From: Rhodococcus globerulus NBRC 14531
Lineage (GTDB): Bacteria; Actinomycetota; Actinomycetes; Mycobacteriales; Mycobacteriaceae
DNA length: 64,000 bases
Assembly: GCF_001894805.1 (NCBI RefSeq)
Contig: NZ_BCWX01000001.1
Location: 620,001-684,000, forward strand
Direction of reading: 5' to 3'
The notes beneath the pieces were generated by a model. The model ran no database searches. It had not been told where the DNA came from and was given only the letters and a program-made list of their open reading frames with translations. Made by a program: the position numbers and the translations under genes. This document shows, piece by piece, positions 15,300-24,684 of the stretch (positions are counted from its first letter, which is position 1; each line of letters begins with the position of its first letter).

Positions 15300-16670
15300 A
15301 TGACACAGAACAAGATTCGTAAGCAAGTTCATCTGGGTGCTCACTTCCCTGGTGTGAACAACACCACCGTATGGGCTGATCCGGCCTCGAAGAGTCAGAT
15401 CGAGTTCAGCTCGTTCGAGCATCTTGCACGCAGTGCCGAACGCGGCCTGTTCGACTTCTTCTTCCTCGCCGAGGGGCTGCGACTGCGCGAACATCAGGGC
15501 AAAATTCACGATCTCGACGTGGTCGGCCGCCCGGACACCTTCAGCATTCTCAACGCGATTGCCGGTGTGACAACACATCTCGGACTTGCCGGAACAATCA
15601 ACACCACCTTCAACGAACCGTACGAGTTGGCCAAACAGTTCTCCACGCTCGATCATCTCTCGGACGGCCGGGCAGCCTGGAATCTGGTCACCTCGTCGGA
15701 CGCTTTCACCGGTGAGAACTTCCGCCGCGGTGGATATCTGGAACACTCGCAGCGATACGCCCGCGCCAACGAATTGGTCGACGCGGTGCGGACACTGTGG
15801 GACAGTTGGAGTGTCACTCGCCCGCTCGTCGACCGTGAGCGCGGAATCTTTGCCACCGACCAGCAGGTCGGCCAGTTCTCGCACACCGGCGAACAATTCG
15901 ACATCTCCGGACGATTCGAAGTACCTCGAAGCCCGCAAGGTCACCCAGTTCTCCTGCAGGCAGGTGACTCCGACGAAGGCCGAGAATTCGGGGCAGCCAA
16001 AGCCGACGCCATCTTCACCGGCCACGGAACGCTCGAAGCCGGAAAGGCTTTCTACGCGGACGTGAAGGGGCGCCTCGCCAAGTACGGACGGACGCACGCC
16101 GACCTCAAAATTCTCCCCGCCGCCACCTTTGTCCTCGGTGACAACGCGGCTGACGCCCAGGAGAAGGCGTATCATATTCGGAGGCAGCAGGTCGGACCGC
16201 AGACCGCTATCGCCTTCCTCGAACAAGTCTGGGGCCGAGACCTTTCCGAGTACGACGCCGACGGCCCGCTGCCGAAGGAAGACCCGACGGACGACGTCAA
16301 CATCACCCGTGGACGCGTCCGTCACGTCAAGGATCCCCGCGCCGTTGCTGACCAGTGGCGAGCAAAGGCCGAAGCGGAAAACCTCAGCATCCGTGAACTG
16401 ATCATCGATGTGACTGCCCGTCAACAGTTTGTGGGCAGCGCAACGGAGGTGGCTGCCGAGATCGACAGCTACGTCCAGGGTGACGCGAGTGACGGATTCA
16501 TCCTCGTCCCTCATCTCACGCCGGCGGGTCTCGACGAGTTCATCGACACCGTTGTACCCGAGTTGCAGGACCGCGGCAGTTTCCGCACGGAGTACGAAGG
16601 ATCAACTCTGCGCAGCCACCTCGGGTTGCGTCATCCCCACGAGCAGGCCGAAGGAGTTCGCGCATCATGA
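15300..16670 (+). CDS. luciferase-like monooxygenase 2, NtaA/SnaA/DszA type
   Basis: LLM oxygenase of 456 residues. The length and blocks such as RGLFDFFFLAEGLRLREHQG, the segment AKQFSTLDHLSDGRAAWNLV, then EHSQRYARANELVDAVRTLW and SPQGHPVLLQAGDSDEGREF place it in the NtaA/SnaA/SoxA(DszA) subfamily, whose members oxidise nitrilotriacetate, pristinamycin and dibenzothiophene sulfone with FMNH2 from a partner reductase. AGGAAA precedes the ATG. DszA and the C. glutamicum Seu enzymes free sulfur from sulfones and sulfonate esters, so a desulfurising role is attractive but inferred. Confidence 0.88.
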   Translation: MTQNKIRKQVHLGAHFPGVNNTTVWADPASKSQIEFSSFEHLARSAERGLFDFFFLAEGLRLREHQGKIHDLDVVGRPDTFSILNAIAGVTTHLGLAGTINTTFNEPYELAKQFSTLDHLSDGRAAWNLVTSSDAFTGENFRRGGYLEHSQRYARANELVDAVRTLWDSWSVTRPLVDRERGIFATDQQVGQFSHTGEQFDISGRFEVPRSPQGHPVLLQAGDSDEGREFGAAKADAIFTGHGTLEAGKAFYADVKGRLAKYGRTHADLKILPAATFVLGDNAADAQEKAYHIRRQQVGPQTAIAFLEQVWGRDLSEYDADGPLPKEDPTDDVNITRGRVRHVKDPRAVADQWRAKAEAENLSIRELIIDVTARQQFVGSATEVAAEIDSYVQGDASDGFILVPHLTPAGLDEFIDTVVPELQDRGSFRTEYEGSTLRSHLGLRHPHEQAEGVRAS

Positions 16671-17473
16671 CCGTCACCGAGACCGGAGACACCACCTTTG
16701 TCGGCGAATGGACTGCGTGGCATGCGTTGCGCGACGCCACCTTTGCCGAGCCGCTCGGTTGGCTGAGCCTGACCGCCCTGCACTGGCTGGTGGACACCGA
16801 TTCCACTTTCTCGGACCTACCGGGTGCATGGCGGGCCGACGCAGATGCTGTTGTCGTCACCGCGAGGCCGGCAGACGACCTCTCGATCGACGGTGTTGCC
16901 GTGGACGGTTCGGTCACCCTGACGCCCGTCGAAGGCGCGCCGGGATTGATCGTGAATCAGGGGCCGCGTCGAGTCGAGGTCATCCGCCGCACCGGTGAGG
17001 TCGCTCTGCGCATTCACGATCCGCTTGCACCGGCTCTGGCGCAGTTCAGCGGTATCCCGACCTTCGTTCCGAATCCGCAGTGGCGCATTGACGCTGTCTT
17101 CACCGCTTTCAACGAGGCTCGAACAGTGACGACGGGCGCCGTCGTCGAGAGGCTCGAACATCACCACGATGCGCGCGGAACAATCAGTTTCGAGTACGAC
17201 GGTGAAACTCGGACTCTGATTGCCTTCGCCGGCAAAGACGACGGCTTTCACATTCTGTTCACCGATGCGACCAGCGGGGTGACCACCTATCCGGCAGCGC
17301 GTTCGCTGCACGTAAGCCCACCAGTGCCCGGTGGTGCGGTAGTCCTCGATTTCAATCGTGCGTCGAATCTGCCGTGTGCCTTCACCGATTACGCGACGTG
17401 CCCCGTAGCCCCCGCGGAGAATCGCCTTCCGTTTGCGGTCGAAGCCGGCGAGAAGATTCCGGAAGTGCATTGA
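16667..17473 (+). CDS. DUF1684 protein
   Basis: Cytosolic protein of 268 residues with the DUF1684 signature near the C-terminus: VVLDFNRASNLPCAFTDYAT followed by CPVAPAENRLPFAVEAGE. The N-terminal half has WLSLTALHWL, also usual in this family. The biochemical function of the family is not known to me. Its ATG overlaps the stop of monooxygenase 2 (ATGA), and monooxygenase 3 begins one base after its stop, so it is embedded in the oxidative part of the unit. It could bind or hydrolyse a reaction product. Confidence 0.82.
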   Translation: MTVTETGDTTFVGEWTAWHALRDATFAEPLGWLSLTALHWLVDTDSTFSDLPGAWRADADAVVVTARPADDLSIDGVAVDGSVTLTPVEGAPGLIVNQGPRRVEVIRRTGEVALRIHDPLAPALAQFSGIPTFVPNPQWRIDAVFTAFNEARTVTTGAVVERLEHHHDARGTISFEYDGETRTLIAFAGKDDGFHILFTDATSGVTTYPAARSLHVSPPVPGGAVVLDFNRASNLPCAFTDYATCPVAPAENRLPFAVEAGEKIPEVH

Positions 17474-17474
17474 C

Positions 17475-18614
17475 ATGACGGTGCCGCTGTCAGTTCTGGA
17501 CCTGTCGCCGATCAGCGAGGGCAGTACGGCGCGAGACGCGCTGCGAAACTCGCTGGACCTCGCGCGATCTGCCGAATCCTGGGGGTACAAGAGGTACTGG
17601 GTTGCGGAGCACCATTTTGTCGGCGTCGCGAGCTCGTCCCCGGCAGTACTCGTCGGGCTGATTGCTGCTGCCACCAACACTATTCGCGTCGGGTCCGCTG
17701 CCGTGCTGCTGGGTAACAACACGGCGGCCGAGGTGGTGGAGGCATTCGGCACCGTCGACGCGTTGTACCCGGGCCGGATCGATCTGGGTATCGGCCGCAG
17801 CGGGCAACGCCGGGTGGAAGCGCTTCGAGCCGTTGCCGCCGGCAAGACCGTGCCTGGTGCATCCAGGGAGACAGTGGTGCGTGAGGGTGTTGTGATCCCG
17901 GCGCCGTTCGATATTTCCGGACTGCTCACGTCACCGCGTCTGCAGGCGTCGCTGGAGGCCTTGGCATTTCCCGGCGCACAGGCCCCCGAGTTCGAGGAGC
18001 ACGTCGGCGAGATCCTGGCCCTGTTGAACGGCACCCACCGCACCCGTGACGGCATCGAATTGCACGCGAGTCCTGGCGAAGGCGCCGACGTCGAGGTGTG
18101 GGTGTTCGGCAGCAGTGCCGGACCGAGTGCGGAGCTCGCGGGCAAGCTGGGGTTGCCGTTCGGTGCGAATTACCATGTGGCGCCGTCGAGCACACTCGAA
18201 GCGGTGCAGGCTTACCGCGCCGCGTTCCGTCCCTCGGACACGCTGGCGGAGCCGTATGTCGTGGTCTCTGCGGATGTCGTCGCGGCGGAGGACGACGCCA
18301 CAGCGCGGGAGTTGGCGTCCACCTTCGGGCATTGGGCGCACAGCATTCGCAGCGGTGCCGGTGCAATTCCGTACCCGGATCCCGCGACTGCGCTCCCGTT
18401 GCCCGAGCGCGACCGCGCCTTGGTGGAGGACAGGCTGATCACTCAGTTCGTCGGCTCGCCCAGCACTGTTGCCGATCGGCTCGAGCGTCTGCAGAAGCTG
18501 ACCGGTGCAGACGAATTGGTGATCACCGGCGTTACTCATAGGCATGAGGACCGACTGCGCTCGTACCAGTTGTTGGCCAGGGAGTGGGGACTGCCCGCAC
18601 TGCTGGCGGCGTGA
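17475..18614 (+). CDS. luciferase-like monooxygenase 3
   Basis: LLM-class protein of 379 residues, from a different subfamily than the two before it (closer to the single-protein alkanal-monooxygenase-like, MsnO8/YhbW group). Family marks are WGYKRYWVAEHHFVGVASSS, then IRVGSAAVLLGNNTAAEVVE and LYPGRIDLGIGRSGQRR, with VEVWVFGSSAGPSAELAGKL in the second half. It is the last gene of SAM unit B. Substrate unknown; it may be an oxygenase or a flavin/F420-dependent reductase. Confidence 0.85.
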   Translation: MTVPLSVLDLSPISEGSTARDALRNSLDLARSAESWGYKRYWVAEHHFVGVASSSPAVLVGLIAAATNTIRVGSAAVLLGNNTAAEVVEAFGTVDALYPGRIDLGIGRSGQRRVEALRAVAAGKTVPGASRETVVREGVVIPAPFDISGLLTSPRLQASLEALAFPGAQAPEFEEHVGEILALLNGTHRTRDGIELHASPGEGADVEVWVFGSSAGPSAELAGKLGLPFGANYHVAPSSTLEAVQAYRAAFRPSDTLAEPYVVVSADVVAAEDDATARELASTFGHWAHSIRSGAGAIPYPDPATALPLPERDRALVEDRLITQFVGSPSTVADRLERLQKLTGADELVITGVTHRHEDRLRSYQLLAREWGLPALLAA

Positions 18615-18628
18615 GTGCGGCGAGTGAG

Positions 18629-18696
18629 CATAGGTTTCGGCAAGTGAGCAGCCCCTCCTGCAGACGGGAAGGGTTGCTCACTGCGCAGAACCTATG
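18629..18696. repeat. long imperfect inverted repeat between convergent genes
   Basis: Two copies of a roughly 30-base unit face each other. Outer arms CATAGGTT (18629-18636) and AACCTATG (18689-18696) and inner arms AGTGAGCAGCCC (18643-18654) and GGGTTGCTCACT (18671-18682) pair, with internal mismatches. It lies in the 106-base gap between monooxygenase 3 and the convergent esterase gene, where a bidirectional terminator is expected, but there is no T-run. It may be a dispersed palindromic element. Confidence 0.6.
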
Positions 18697-18720
18697 TCAG
18701 CTCTTCAGCAAGCCCGACTC

Positions 18721-19668
18721 CTACGCTCCGATCGCCCCCGCGATCATCGGCCAGGACGCGCGCATGTCCGCTTCGAAGAGCCCCCACGTGTGGGTGCCCT
18801 CGGGTCGGTAGCTGAATGTGGCCGGTATGCCGAGTTGTGCGAACCGCCCCTGCAGCGCAGCGGTACACAGTTGAGTGATCCCTTCGAGCACGCTGCCGGG
18901 AATGACTCCGGCGATCGCGGGGATCGAGTTGATGCCGTCCACCGGTCCGGGGATACCGTTACCCGTGGCGATGAAGAGCTGTGTGCCGCGGAGCTTTTCG
19001 GCGTTGACCAACGGGTCGTGGGCAGCCCACTGCGGTCCGCCCGGCCGGCCCCACATGTTGTGGACGTTGCCGCGTCCGAGAACTTCCACCATGGATCGAA
19101 CCGCCATCTGCCCCAGCCCGTCGACGGTTCGAGGACAACCACTGTACGAACCGACAGCGCGGTACAGTCCCGGCGCCTGAATGGCGAGGTCCAGTACCGG
19201 CCCGCCGGCCATCGACACTCCGCCGAGAGCGTTCACCCCGGTTGTGTTGTAGCGAGAGTTCACCGCCGCGGGGAGTTCCTGCGTCAGGTACGTCTGCCAT
19301 TTGTTGCGGCCGAGCGCCGGGTCGTCGGCATTCCAGTCGGTGTACATGCTGTACTTGCCGCCGATCGGCATCACCACGTTGACGTGTTTGTCGTCGAAGA
19401 AATCGCGAACCCCGGTGTTGTTGAACCACGAGATCCCGTCTTCGCCGCCGCCGACCCCGGTCAAGAGGTAGAACGTGGGCGCTGGGCCACCGCCGGCGGG
19501 GGAGATGACGTCGTTGCTGATCCACCGGTCCATGGAGGGTGAATAGACGTCGAACCTCGTGACCGTGGACTGTGCCGACGCAGTAGGGGCGGTCAGGCTC
19601 AGAAAGCCTGCGACCATTACCGCCGCCATCGTGAGATGGATACCGAAGTGCTTCCCGAATCGCGTCAC
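18721..19668 (-). CDS. secreted antigen-85-type esterase/mycolyltransferase-like protein
   Basis: Exported alpha/beta-hydrolase of about 315 residues. After the preferred GTG at 19668 (GGAG 8 bases upstream) comes a Sec signal peptide, with cleavage likely after TAPTASA. The fold matches the esterase D/antigen 85 family: TFYLLTGVGGGEDGISWFNN, NVVMPIGGKYSMYTDWN, the nucleophile Ser in GGVSMAGGPV and the C-terminal His in THTWGLFE. Antigen 85 proteins transfer mycolic acids to trehalose and arabinogalactan in the cell envelope. Rhodococci have several paralogues, so the exact acceptor is unknown. The gene is divergent from the repeat-protein operon. Confidence 0.85.
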   Translation of the reverse strand: MTRFGKHFGIHLTMAAVMVAGFLSLTAPTASAQSTVTRFDVYSPSMDRWISNDVISPAGGGPAPTFYLLTGVGGGEDGISWFNNTGVRDFFDDKHVNVVMPIGGKYSMYTDWNADDPALGRNKWQTYLTQELPAAVNSRYNTTGVNALGGVSMAGGPVLDLAIQAPGLYRAVGSYSGCPRTVDGLGQMAVRSMVEVLGRGNVHNMWGRPGGPQWAAHDPLVNAEKLRGTQLFIATGNGIPGPVDGINSIPAIAGVIPGSVLEGITQLCTAALQGRFAQLGIPATFSYRPEGTHTWGLFEADMRASWPMIAGAIGA

Positions 19669-19802
19669 GATCACGTCTCCCCACGCTAGATGCTGACGGT
19701 TGCTGCTCGTCCCGGCGAATTGTGTATACCAACAGTGGCACAATGCGAAGCAGAGTAACGAATGTCCGTTATTCAGCTGGATGAGTGGTGGAGGGCGGTC
19801 TC

Positions 19803-20531
19803 GTGGGTGCACAACCGGATCGACCTGCGCCCGATCTTGTGCGTCTGGGCTTTGGATTGGCGTCGATCACGCTTGCCACGGCCCGGCGAGCGGCGACTGC
19901 CGTGTTGGACTCCGTTCCGCGGATTCCGATCGTCGGAGAGCCATTGGACCACGCAATTGTTCAGGTGAGTGCCCTCGGCAACGACGCAATCGCCTCTACC
20001 GCCGCGTTTGCCGACACAACCTTGCGGACGGTGATCAAGGCCGTGGTGGCAGCGGCGCTGGACGAAGTCGACATCACCAAGATCGTCATCGACAACGTCG
20101 ACCTCGACACTATTGCCGAAACCATCGACGTCGACAGGATCGCCGAACGTGTGTCGCTGGAACCGATCATCGATCGCATCGACGTGGACGACATTGCGCG
20201 GCGATTGGATGTCGAAGCAGTGATCAATCGGCTCGACCTCGACGGCATCGTCGATTCCGTCGACATCGAACGGCAGATCTACCGGGTTGATCTGGTGAAG
20301 ATCGCGGACCAGGTCATCGAGGGCGTGGATCTGCCACAGATCATCCGCGAGTCCACTGGGTCGTTGTCCACCGAAGCGGTCCAGGGTGCCCGCGTGCAGG
20401 GGATGCAGGCAGACGACGCCGTTGCGGATTTTGTCGGTCGACTCTTCGGACGCGAGAAGACCGACAGGACCGACAGGACCGACAAGACCGACAAGACCGA
20501 CAAGAACAACGAGAACGCAGGGCAGGAGTAG
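19803..20531 (+). CDS. repetitive acidic protein with hydrophobic N-terminus and TD(R/K) tail
   Basis: Protein of about 242 residues that I do not recognise. Residues about 15-60 are moderately hydrophobic. Residues about 85-195 are a chain of 9- to 13-residue units built on V-D-(L/I/V)-D-x-I (for example VDLDTIAETIDVDRIAERVS), suggesting a regular amphipathic helical or solenoid array. The C-terminus carries TDRTDRTDKTDKTDK, encoded by 9-base tandem repeats. I chose the GTG at 19803 with GGAGGG 7 bases upstream over the GTGs at 19785 and 19788. Its stop overlaps the start of the RDD gene. A membrane-associated scaffold is one possibility. Confidence 0.7.
   Translation: MGAQPDRPAPDLVRLGFGLASITLATARRAATAVLDSVPRIPIVGEPLDHAIVQVSALGNDAIASTAAFADTTLRTVIKAVVAAALDEVDITKIVIDNVDLDTIAETIDVDRIAERVSLEPIIDRIDVDDIARRLDVEAVINRLDLDGIVDSVDIERQIYRVDLVKIADQVIEGVDLPQIIRESTGSLSTEAVQGARVQGMQADDAVADFVGRLFGREKTDRTDRTDKTDKTDKNNENAGQE
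20459..20505 (+). repeat. 9-base tandem repeat (GACCGACAR), about five copies
   Basis: GACCGACAG twice, then GACCGACAA three times with a decayed sixth unit, encoding T-D-R/K triplets at the C-terminus of the repeat protein. In-frame repeats of this kind change copy number by slippage without breaking the frame. Confidence 0.85.
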
Positions 20532-21007
20532 TGGCGACATCCCAGAATTCGGGTCCCGCCGGAATTGTGACCCGCGGTATCGCCGGAGCGATCGACCTGG
20601 GTGTCGTACTCGTTCTGATGGGCGGTGGATACCTCGCGGTGGCCTTTGTGCGACTGCTGTTCTCGCCGCAGACGTTCACGTTCTCTCAGCCCGGGATCTT
20701 CCTGTCCACGACGGCATTCATCACGGTCTCGACTGTGTATCTGACGGTGTGCTGGGCGACCACCGGCCGAACTGTCGGCAATGTGGTCATGGGCTTGCGG
20801 GTCATCACGTCGGGGCATCGGCTGGTTCGCTGGCCGCTGGCACTTGTTCGGGCCGTGCTGTGTGTGCTTTTTGCCTTCGGCCTCGGCTGGGCGGTCATCG
20901 ATCGGCGTCGACGCTCGTTGCAGGACATCGTGCTGCGGACGACGGTGGTGTACGACTGGCGTCAAGATCCGGACATCGTCGTTACCCACGGAGTGGAGCA
21001 CTCGTGA
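20531..21007 (+). CDS. RDD family membrane protein
   Basis: Membrane protein of 158 residues. The RDD pattern is clear: a first membrane segment with the Arg-x-x-x-x-Asp motif (TRGIAGAIDLGVVLVLMG), two further hydrophobic segments, the loop TTGRTVGNVVMGLRVI and the C-terminal DRRRRSLQDIVLRTTVVYD. RDD proteins are poorly understood; some act in ion or compatible-solute transport. GTG 20531 overlaps the stop of the repeat-protein gene, and its own stop overlaps the next GTG, so the three genes are tightly coupled. Confidence 0.88.
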   Translation: MATSQNSGPAGIVTRGIAGAIDLGVVLVLMGGGYLAVAFVRLLFSPQTFTFSQPGIFLSTTAFITVSTVYLTVCWATTGRTVGNVVMGLRVITSGHRLVRWPLALVRAVLCVLFAFGLGWAVIDRRRRSLQDIVLRTTVVYDWRQDPDIVVTHGVEHS

Positions 21008-21351
21008 CCGAACCCAATAGACCGGACGAACGATTCACCCTCGCCAGCGAGCGAACCTTCCTGGCGTGGATGCGAAGTTCGTTGGCGCTGTTGGCCGGTG
21101 GGATCGCGATAGTGCAGTTGGTTCCGGGGTGGAGTACCGGGTGGGTGCGCACCACGCTCGGTCTTGTCCTGATTGTGTTGGCGGCGGCAGCCGCACTGGT
21201 GGGGATGCGTCGGTGGTTGCAGGTGAAGAAGGCGCTCGAAGACGGAGCCCCGATGCCGGAACCGCACGCGCTCTGGCTGTTTGCCCTGGCACTGGCCGCC
21301 GTGGCGGTTGCGGCCGGAGTGGCAACGGTGGTTACGAGCCTCGCCCGCTGA
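21004..21351 (+). CDS. DUF202/YidH-family small membrane protein
   Basis: Membrane protein of 115 residues with three hydrophobic segments. The N-terminal signature RFTLASERTFLAWMRSSLAL is typical of the DUF202 (YidH) family, seen as the VTC domain partner in eukaryotes and as paired small proteins in bacteria. The GTG at 21004 overlaps the stop of the RDD gene. Function unknown. Confidence 0.85.
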   Translation: MTEPNRPDERFTLASERTFLAWMRSSLALLAGGIAIVQLVPGWSTGWVRTTLGLVLIVLAAAAALVGMRRWLQVKKALEDGAPMPEPHALWLFALALAAVAVAAGVATVVTSLAR

Positions 21352-21442
21352 TCCACACGTAGAAGTCCTGGAGTGGCCTGGATAGTGTGCAGAGAAGGCG
21401 ATTTACACGTCATAGCAAAACAAAGACGAAGAGGAGCACACA

Positions 21443-22456
21443 GTGGCGCAGGAGCTCAAGCTCGGATACAAGGCCTCGGCGGAGCAGTTCGGGCCTCGGG
21501 AGCTGGTGGAGCTGGCAGTTCTCGCCGAACAGCACGGCATGGATTCCGTTGCGGTCAGTGACCATTTTCAGCCGTGGCGACACAACGGCGGCCACGCACC
21601 GTTCTCACTGGCCTGGATGACGGCAGTGGGCGAGCGGACCGAGCGCGTGCAGATCGGCACGTCGGTGATGACCCCGACGTTCCGCTACAACCCGGCCGTT
21701 ATCGCTCAGGCTTTTGCGACCATGGGTTGCCTGTACCCGGGACGCATCATGCTCGGTGTGGGCAGTGGTGAGGCGCTCAACGAGATCGCCACCGGATTCC
21801 AGGGCGAGTGGCCGGAGTTCAAGGAACGCTTTGCGCGGCTGCGCGAGTCGGTTCGGCTGATGCGCGAACTGTGGCTCGGTGACCGCGTCGACTTCGAGGG
21901 TGAGTACTTCACGACTCGCGGCGCCTCGATCTACGACGTTCCCGAGGGCGGTATCCCCGTGTACATCGCAGCCGGTGGACCGGTTGTCGCGCGGTACGCG
22001 GGCCGCGCCGGTGACGGCTTCATCTGCACGTCCGGCAAGGGCATGGATCTCTACACCGAGAAGCTGCTGCCGGCAGTGGCGGAAGGCGCAGCCAAGGCCG
22101 AGCGCGACGTTGCCGAGATCGACAAGATGATCGAGATCAAGATCAGCTACGACACCGATCCCGAAGCCGCGCTCGAGAACACCCGTTTCTGGGCGCCGCT
22201 CTCGCTCACCCCTGAGCAGAAGCACAGCATCGAAGACCCCATCGAAATGGAAGCAGCAGCCGACGCGCTGCCCATCGAGCAGGTCGCGAAGCGCTGGATC
22301 GTCGCGTCCGATCCCGACGACGCCGTCGAACAGGTAAAGGCCTATGTCGACGCCGGACTCAACCACCTCGTGTTCCACGCACCCGGACACGATCAGCGCC
22401 GGTTCCTCGAACTGTTCGAGCGCGATCTCGCACCGCGGTTGCGCGCACTGGGCTGA
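21443..22456 (+). CDS. fgd: F420-dependent glucose-6-phosphate dehydrogenase
   Basis: Cytosolic dehydrogenase of 337 residues that oxidises glucose 6-phosphate to 6-phosphogluconolactone and reduces cofactor F420, supplying F420H2 to reductases of this phylum. It is nearly the full length of M. tuberculosis Fgd1 (336) and keeps the active-site pattern [20 protein letters not shown] with His41 and Trp45, plus [11 protein letters not shown] with the catalytic Glu near residue 110. AGGAG stands 7 bases before the GTG. A strong terminator follows at 22473. The neighbours pta and ackA repeat the mycobacterial order. Confidence 0.95.
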   Translation: MAQELKLGYKASAEQFGPRELVELAVLAEQHGMDSVAVSDHFQPWRHNGGHAPFSLAWMTAVGERTERVQIGTSVMTPTFRYNPAVIAQAFATMGCLYPGRIMLGVGSGEALNEIATGFQGEWPEFKERFARLRESVRLMRELWLGDRVDFEGEYFTTRGASIYDVPEGGIPVYIAAGGPVVARYAGRAGDGFICTSGKGMDLYTEKLLPAVAEGAAKAERDVAEIDKMIEIKISYDTDPEAALENTRFWAPLSLTPEQKHSIEDPIEMEAAADALPIEQVAKRWIVASDPDDAVEQVKAYVDAGLNHLVFHAPGHDQRRFLELFERDLAPRLRALG

Positions 22457-22472
22457 CGGACAAGCACATCCT

Positions 22473-22507
22473 TGACGGTGCCTGCCACTCGCCGCGTGGC
22501 AGGCACC
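22473..22507 (+). terminator. hairpin terminator after fgd
   Basis: Perfect 14-base stem ACGGTGCCTGCCAC with GTGGCAGGCACCGT and a 7-base loop, followed by TCGTCTGTCTC. It isolates fgd from pta. Confidence 0.75.
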
Positions 22508-22603
22508 GTTCGTCTGTCTCGGTGCCACCGGTGGGCTGATTCTCGGTGACGGTCACCACTCATTCGAGCAAGCTGGATGGGTGGCCCCACTAAGCTGTGG
22601 GGC

Positions 22604-24682
22604 ATGTCCAGCGCGCCTGCACCCGTGTCGAGTGTCTACATTGCTTCTCCCGAAGGTGATACCGGGAAGTCCACCATTGCATTGGGCGTGATGCAGATGT
22701 TGTGCGCGACGGTCGCCCGCGTCGGCGTCTTTCGCCCCATCGCCCGGTCGACTGCCGAGACCGACTACATCCTCGAATTGTTGCTCGAGCACACCACAGC
22801 CGATTTGTCGTACGAGGATGCTCTCGGTGTCACGTACGAGCAGGTGCACGAAGATCCGGAGGCGGCGCTCGCGGACATTGTCGCGAAATACCATGAGGTG
22901 GCCGAGCGCAGCGACGCCGTGGTGATCATCGGCAGCGATTACACGGATGTCGCGAGTCCCAGCGAGTTGGGTTTCAACGCCCGAATTGCCGCGAATCTGG
23001 GTGCCCCGGTGTTGTTGGCGCTGAAGGGCGCTCGTCGCACCACACCGGAAATACTTCAGCTGGCGCAACTGTGCGCGTCCGAATTGTCCTCGAACCACGC
23101 GCATTTGCTGGCGGTGGTTGCCAATCGCTGTGATCCCGCCACGCTCGACGACGTGAATGCCGCATTGGCCGGATTGGGTGTTCCGACCTGGAGCCTGCCG
23201 GAGATTCCGCTTCTCATCTCGCCCACGATGGCAGAGTTGATGGAGGCCACCGGTGGTGAATTCTATTCGGGCGATTCCGAATTGCTGCACCGCGAGGCAT
23301 TGAAGGTGATGGTGGGCGGGATGACCGCCGAGCACATTCTGGAACGGCTCACCGAGGGAATGGTGGTGATCGCTCCCGGTGATCGCTCCGACGTTCTGTT
23401 GGCATTGATGAATGCGCATGAAGCAGAAGGATTTCCCTCGCTGGCCGGCATCATCATGAACGGTGGAATTACCCCGCACCCGGCGATCGCCGCACTGATG
23501 GCCGGGCTCAAGCAGCGTCTGCCGATCCTGACGACAAAGCTCGGAACCTTCGACACCGCCAGTGCCGCAGCGCAAACGCGCGGCCGCGTCGCCGTCGGAT
23601 CGCAGCGTAAGGTCGACACCGCGTTGAGTTTGATGGAACAGCACGTCGACGCCGCAACCTTGTTGGGCCGGATGGCATTACCGATTCCGTCGGTCATGAC
23701 GCCGCAGATGTTCGAGTACAAGCTGATCGACCGCGCTCGCGAGAACCGCAAGCACATCGTCCTGCCGGAAGGTGGCGACGACCGTATCCTGCGGGCCGCC
23801 GGCCGAGTTCTGCAGCGTCAGGTTGCCGATCTGACCATTCTCGGTGACGAGGAAAGCGTGCGCCGACGGGCCGGTGAACTGGGCGTCGACATCAGTGCCG
23901 CTCGGATCCTGGCGCCGGCGCAGTCCGAGTACACGGAACGATTTGCGCAGGAGTACGCCGCGATTCGCGCCCACAAGGGCATGACCGTCGAACGGGCCCG
24001 CGACGTGATCGCGGACATCTCGTACTTCGGAACCATGATGGTGCACTTGGGAATTGCCGACGGGATGGTCTCCGGTGCCGCGCACACCACCGCGCATACG
24101 ATCCGGCCGTCGTTCGAAATCATCAAGACGGCGCCGGGTGTGTCGACGGTGTCCAGCATCTTCCTGATGTGCCTGGCGGATCGTGTTCTCGCATACGGCG
24201 ATTGCGCTGTCGTCCCGGATCCGAGTGCGCAGCAGTTGGCGGACATCGCTATCTCGTCCGCGCAGACTGCGAGCCAGTTCGGTATCGATCCGCGCGTTGC
24301 GATGCTCTCGTACTCCACCGGGGATTCGGGCTCCGGCGCCGACGTCGACAAGGTTCGTGCCGCAACCGCCCTGGTGCGCGAGCGACGCCCTGACCTGCTG
24401 GTGGAAGGACCCATTCAGTACGACGCCGCGGTCGAGCAAAGCGTCGCCGACCAGAAGTTGCCGGATTCACTGGTGGCAGGCAAGGCGACCGTGTTCATAT
24501 TCCCCGACCTCAACACGGGCAACAACACGTACAAGGCTGTGCAACGCAGTGCCGGGGCGATTGCCGTCGGCCCCGTTCTGCAGGGGTTGAACAAACCTGT
24601 CAACGATCTTTCGCGCGGCGCGCTGGTTCAGGACATTGTCAACACGGTGGCCATCACGGCCATTCAGGCGCAGGGAGCGTAA
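22604..24682 (+). CDS. pta: phosphate acetyltransferase, long form
   Basis: Enzyme of 692 residues that interconverts acetyl-CoA and acetyl phosphate. The N-terminal part begins with a BioD-like P-loop ([20 protein letters not shown]), followed by a DRTGG regulatory domain (about residues 215-330). The C-terminal PTA_PTB catalytic domain begins at [20 protein letters not shown]. The ATG at 22604 has TAAGCT 7 bases upstream and no Shine-Dalgarno of note, so the message is probably leaderless. ackA starts 2 bases after the stop, forming the acetate overflow/assimilation pair. Confidence 0.95.
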   Translation: MSSAPAPVSSVYIASPEGDTGKSTIALGVMQMLCATVARVGVFRPIARSTAETDYILELLLEHTTADLSYEDALGVTYEQVHEDPEAALADIVAKYHEVAERSDAVVIIGSDYTDVASPSELGFNARIAANLGAPVLLALKGARRTTPEILQLAQLCASELSSNHAHLLAVVANRCDPATLDDVNAALAGLGVPTWSLPEIPLLISPTMAELMEATGGEFYSGDSELLHREALKVMVGGMTAEHILERLTEGMVVIAPGDRSDVLLALMNAHEAEGFPSLAGIIMNGGITPHPAIAALMAGLKQRLPILTTKLGTFDTASAAAQTRGRVAVGSQRKVDTALSLMEQHVDAATLLGRMALPIPSVMTPQMFEYKLIDRARENRKHIVLPEGGDDRILRAAGRVLQRQVADLTILGDEESVRRRAGELGVDISAARILAPAQSEYTERFAQEYAAIRAHKGMTVERARDVIADISYFGTMMVHLGIADGMVSGAAHTTAHTIRPSFEIIKTAPGVSTVSSIFLMCLADRVLAYGDCAVVPDPSAQQLADIAISSAQTASQFGIDPRVAMLSYSTGDSGSGADVDKVRAATALVRERRPDLLVEGPIQYDAAVEQSVADQKLPDSLVAGKATVFIFPDLNTGNNTYKAVQRSAGAIAVGPVLQGLNKPVNDLSRGALVQDIVNTVAITAIQAQGA

Positions 24683-24684
24683 GC

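Noticed and set aside
20459-20505. Short regular repeats that could suggest a CRISPR array
   Set aside because: 9-base in-frame tandem repeats without spacers, encoding T-D-R/K triplets.
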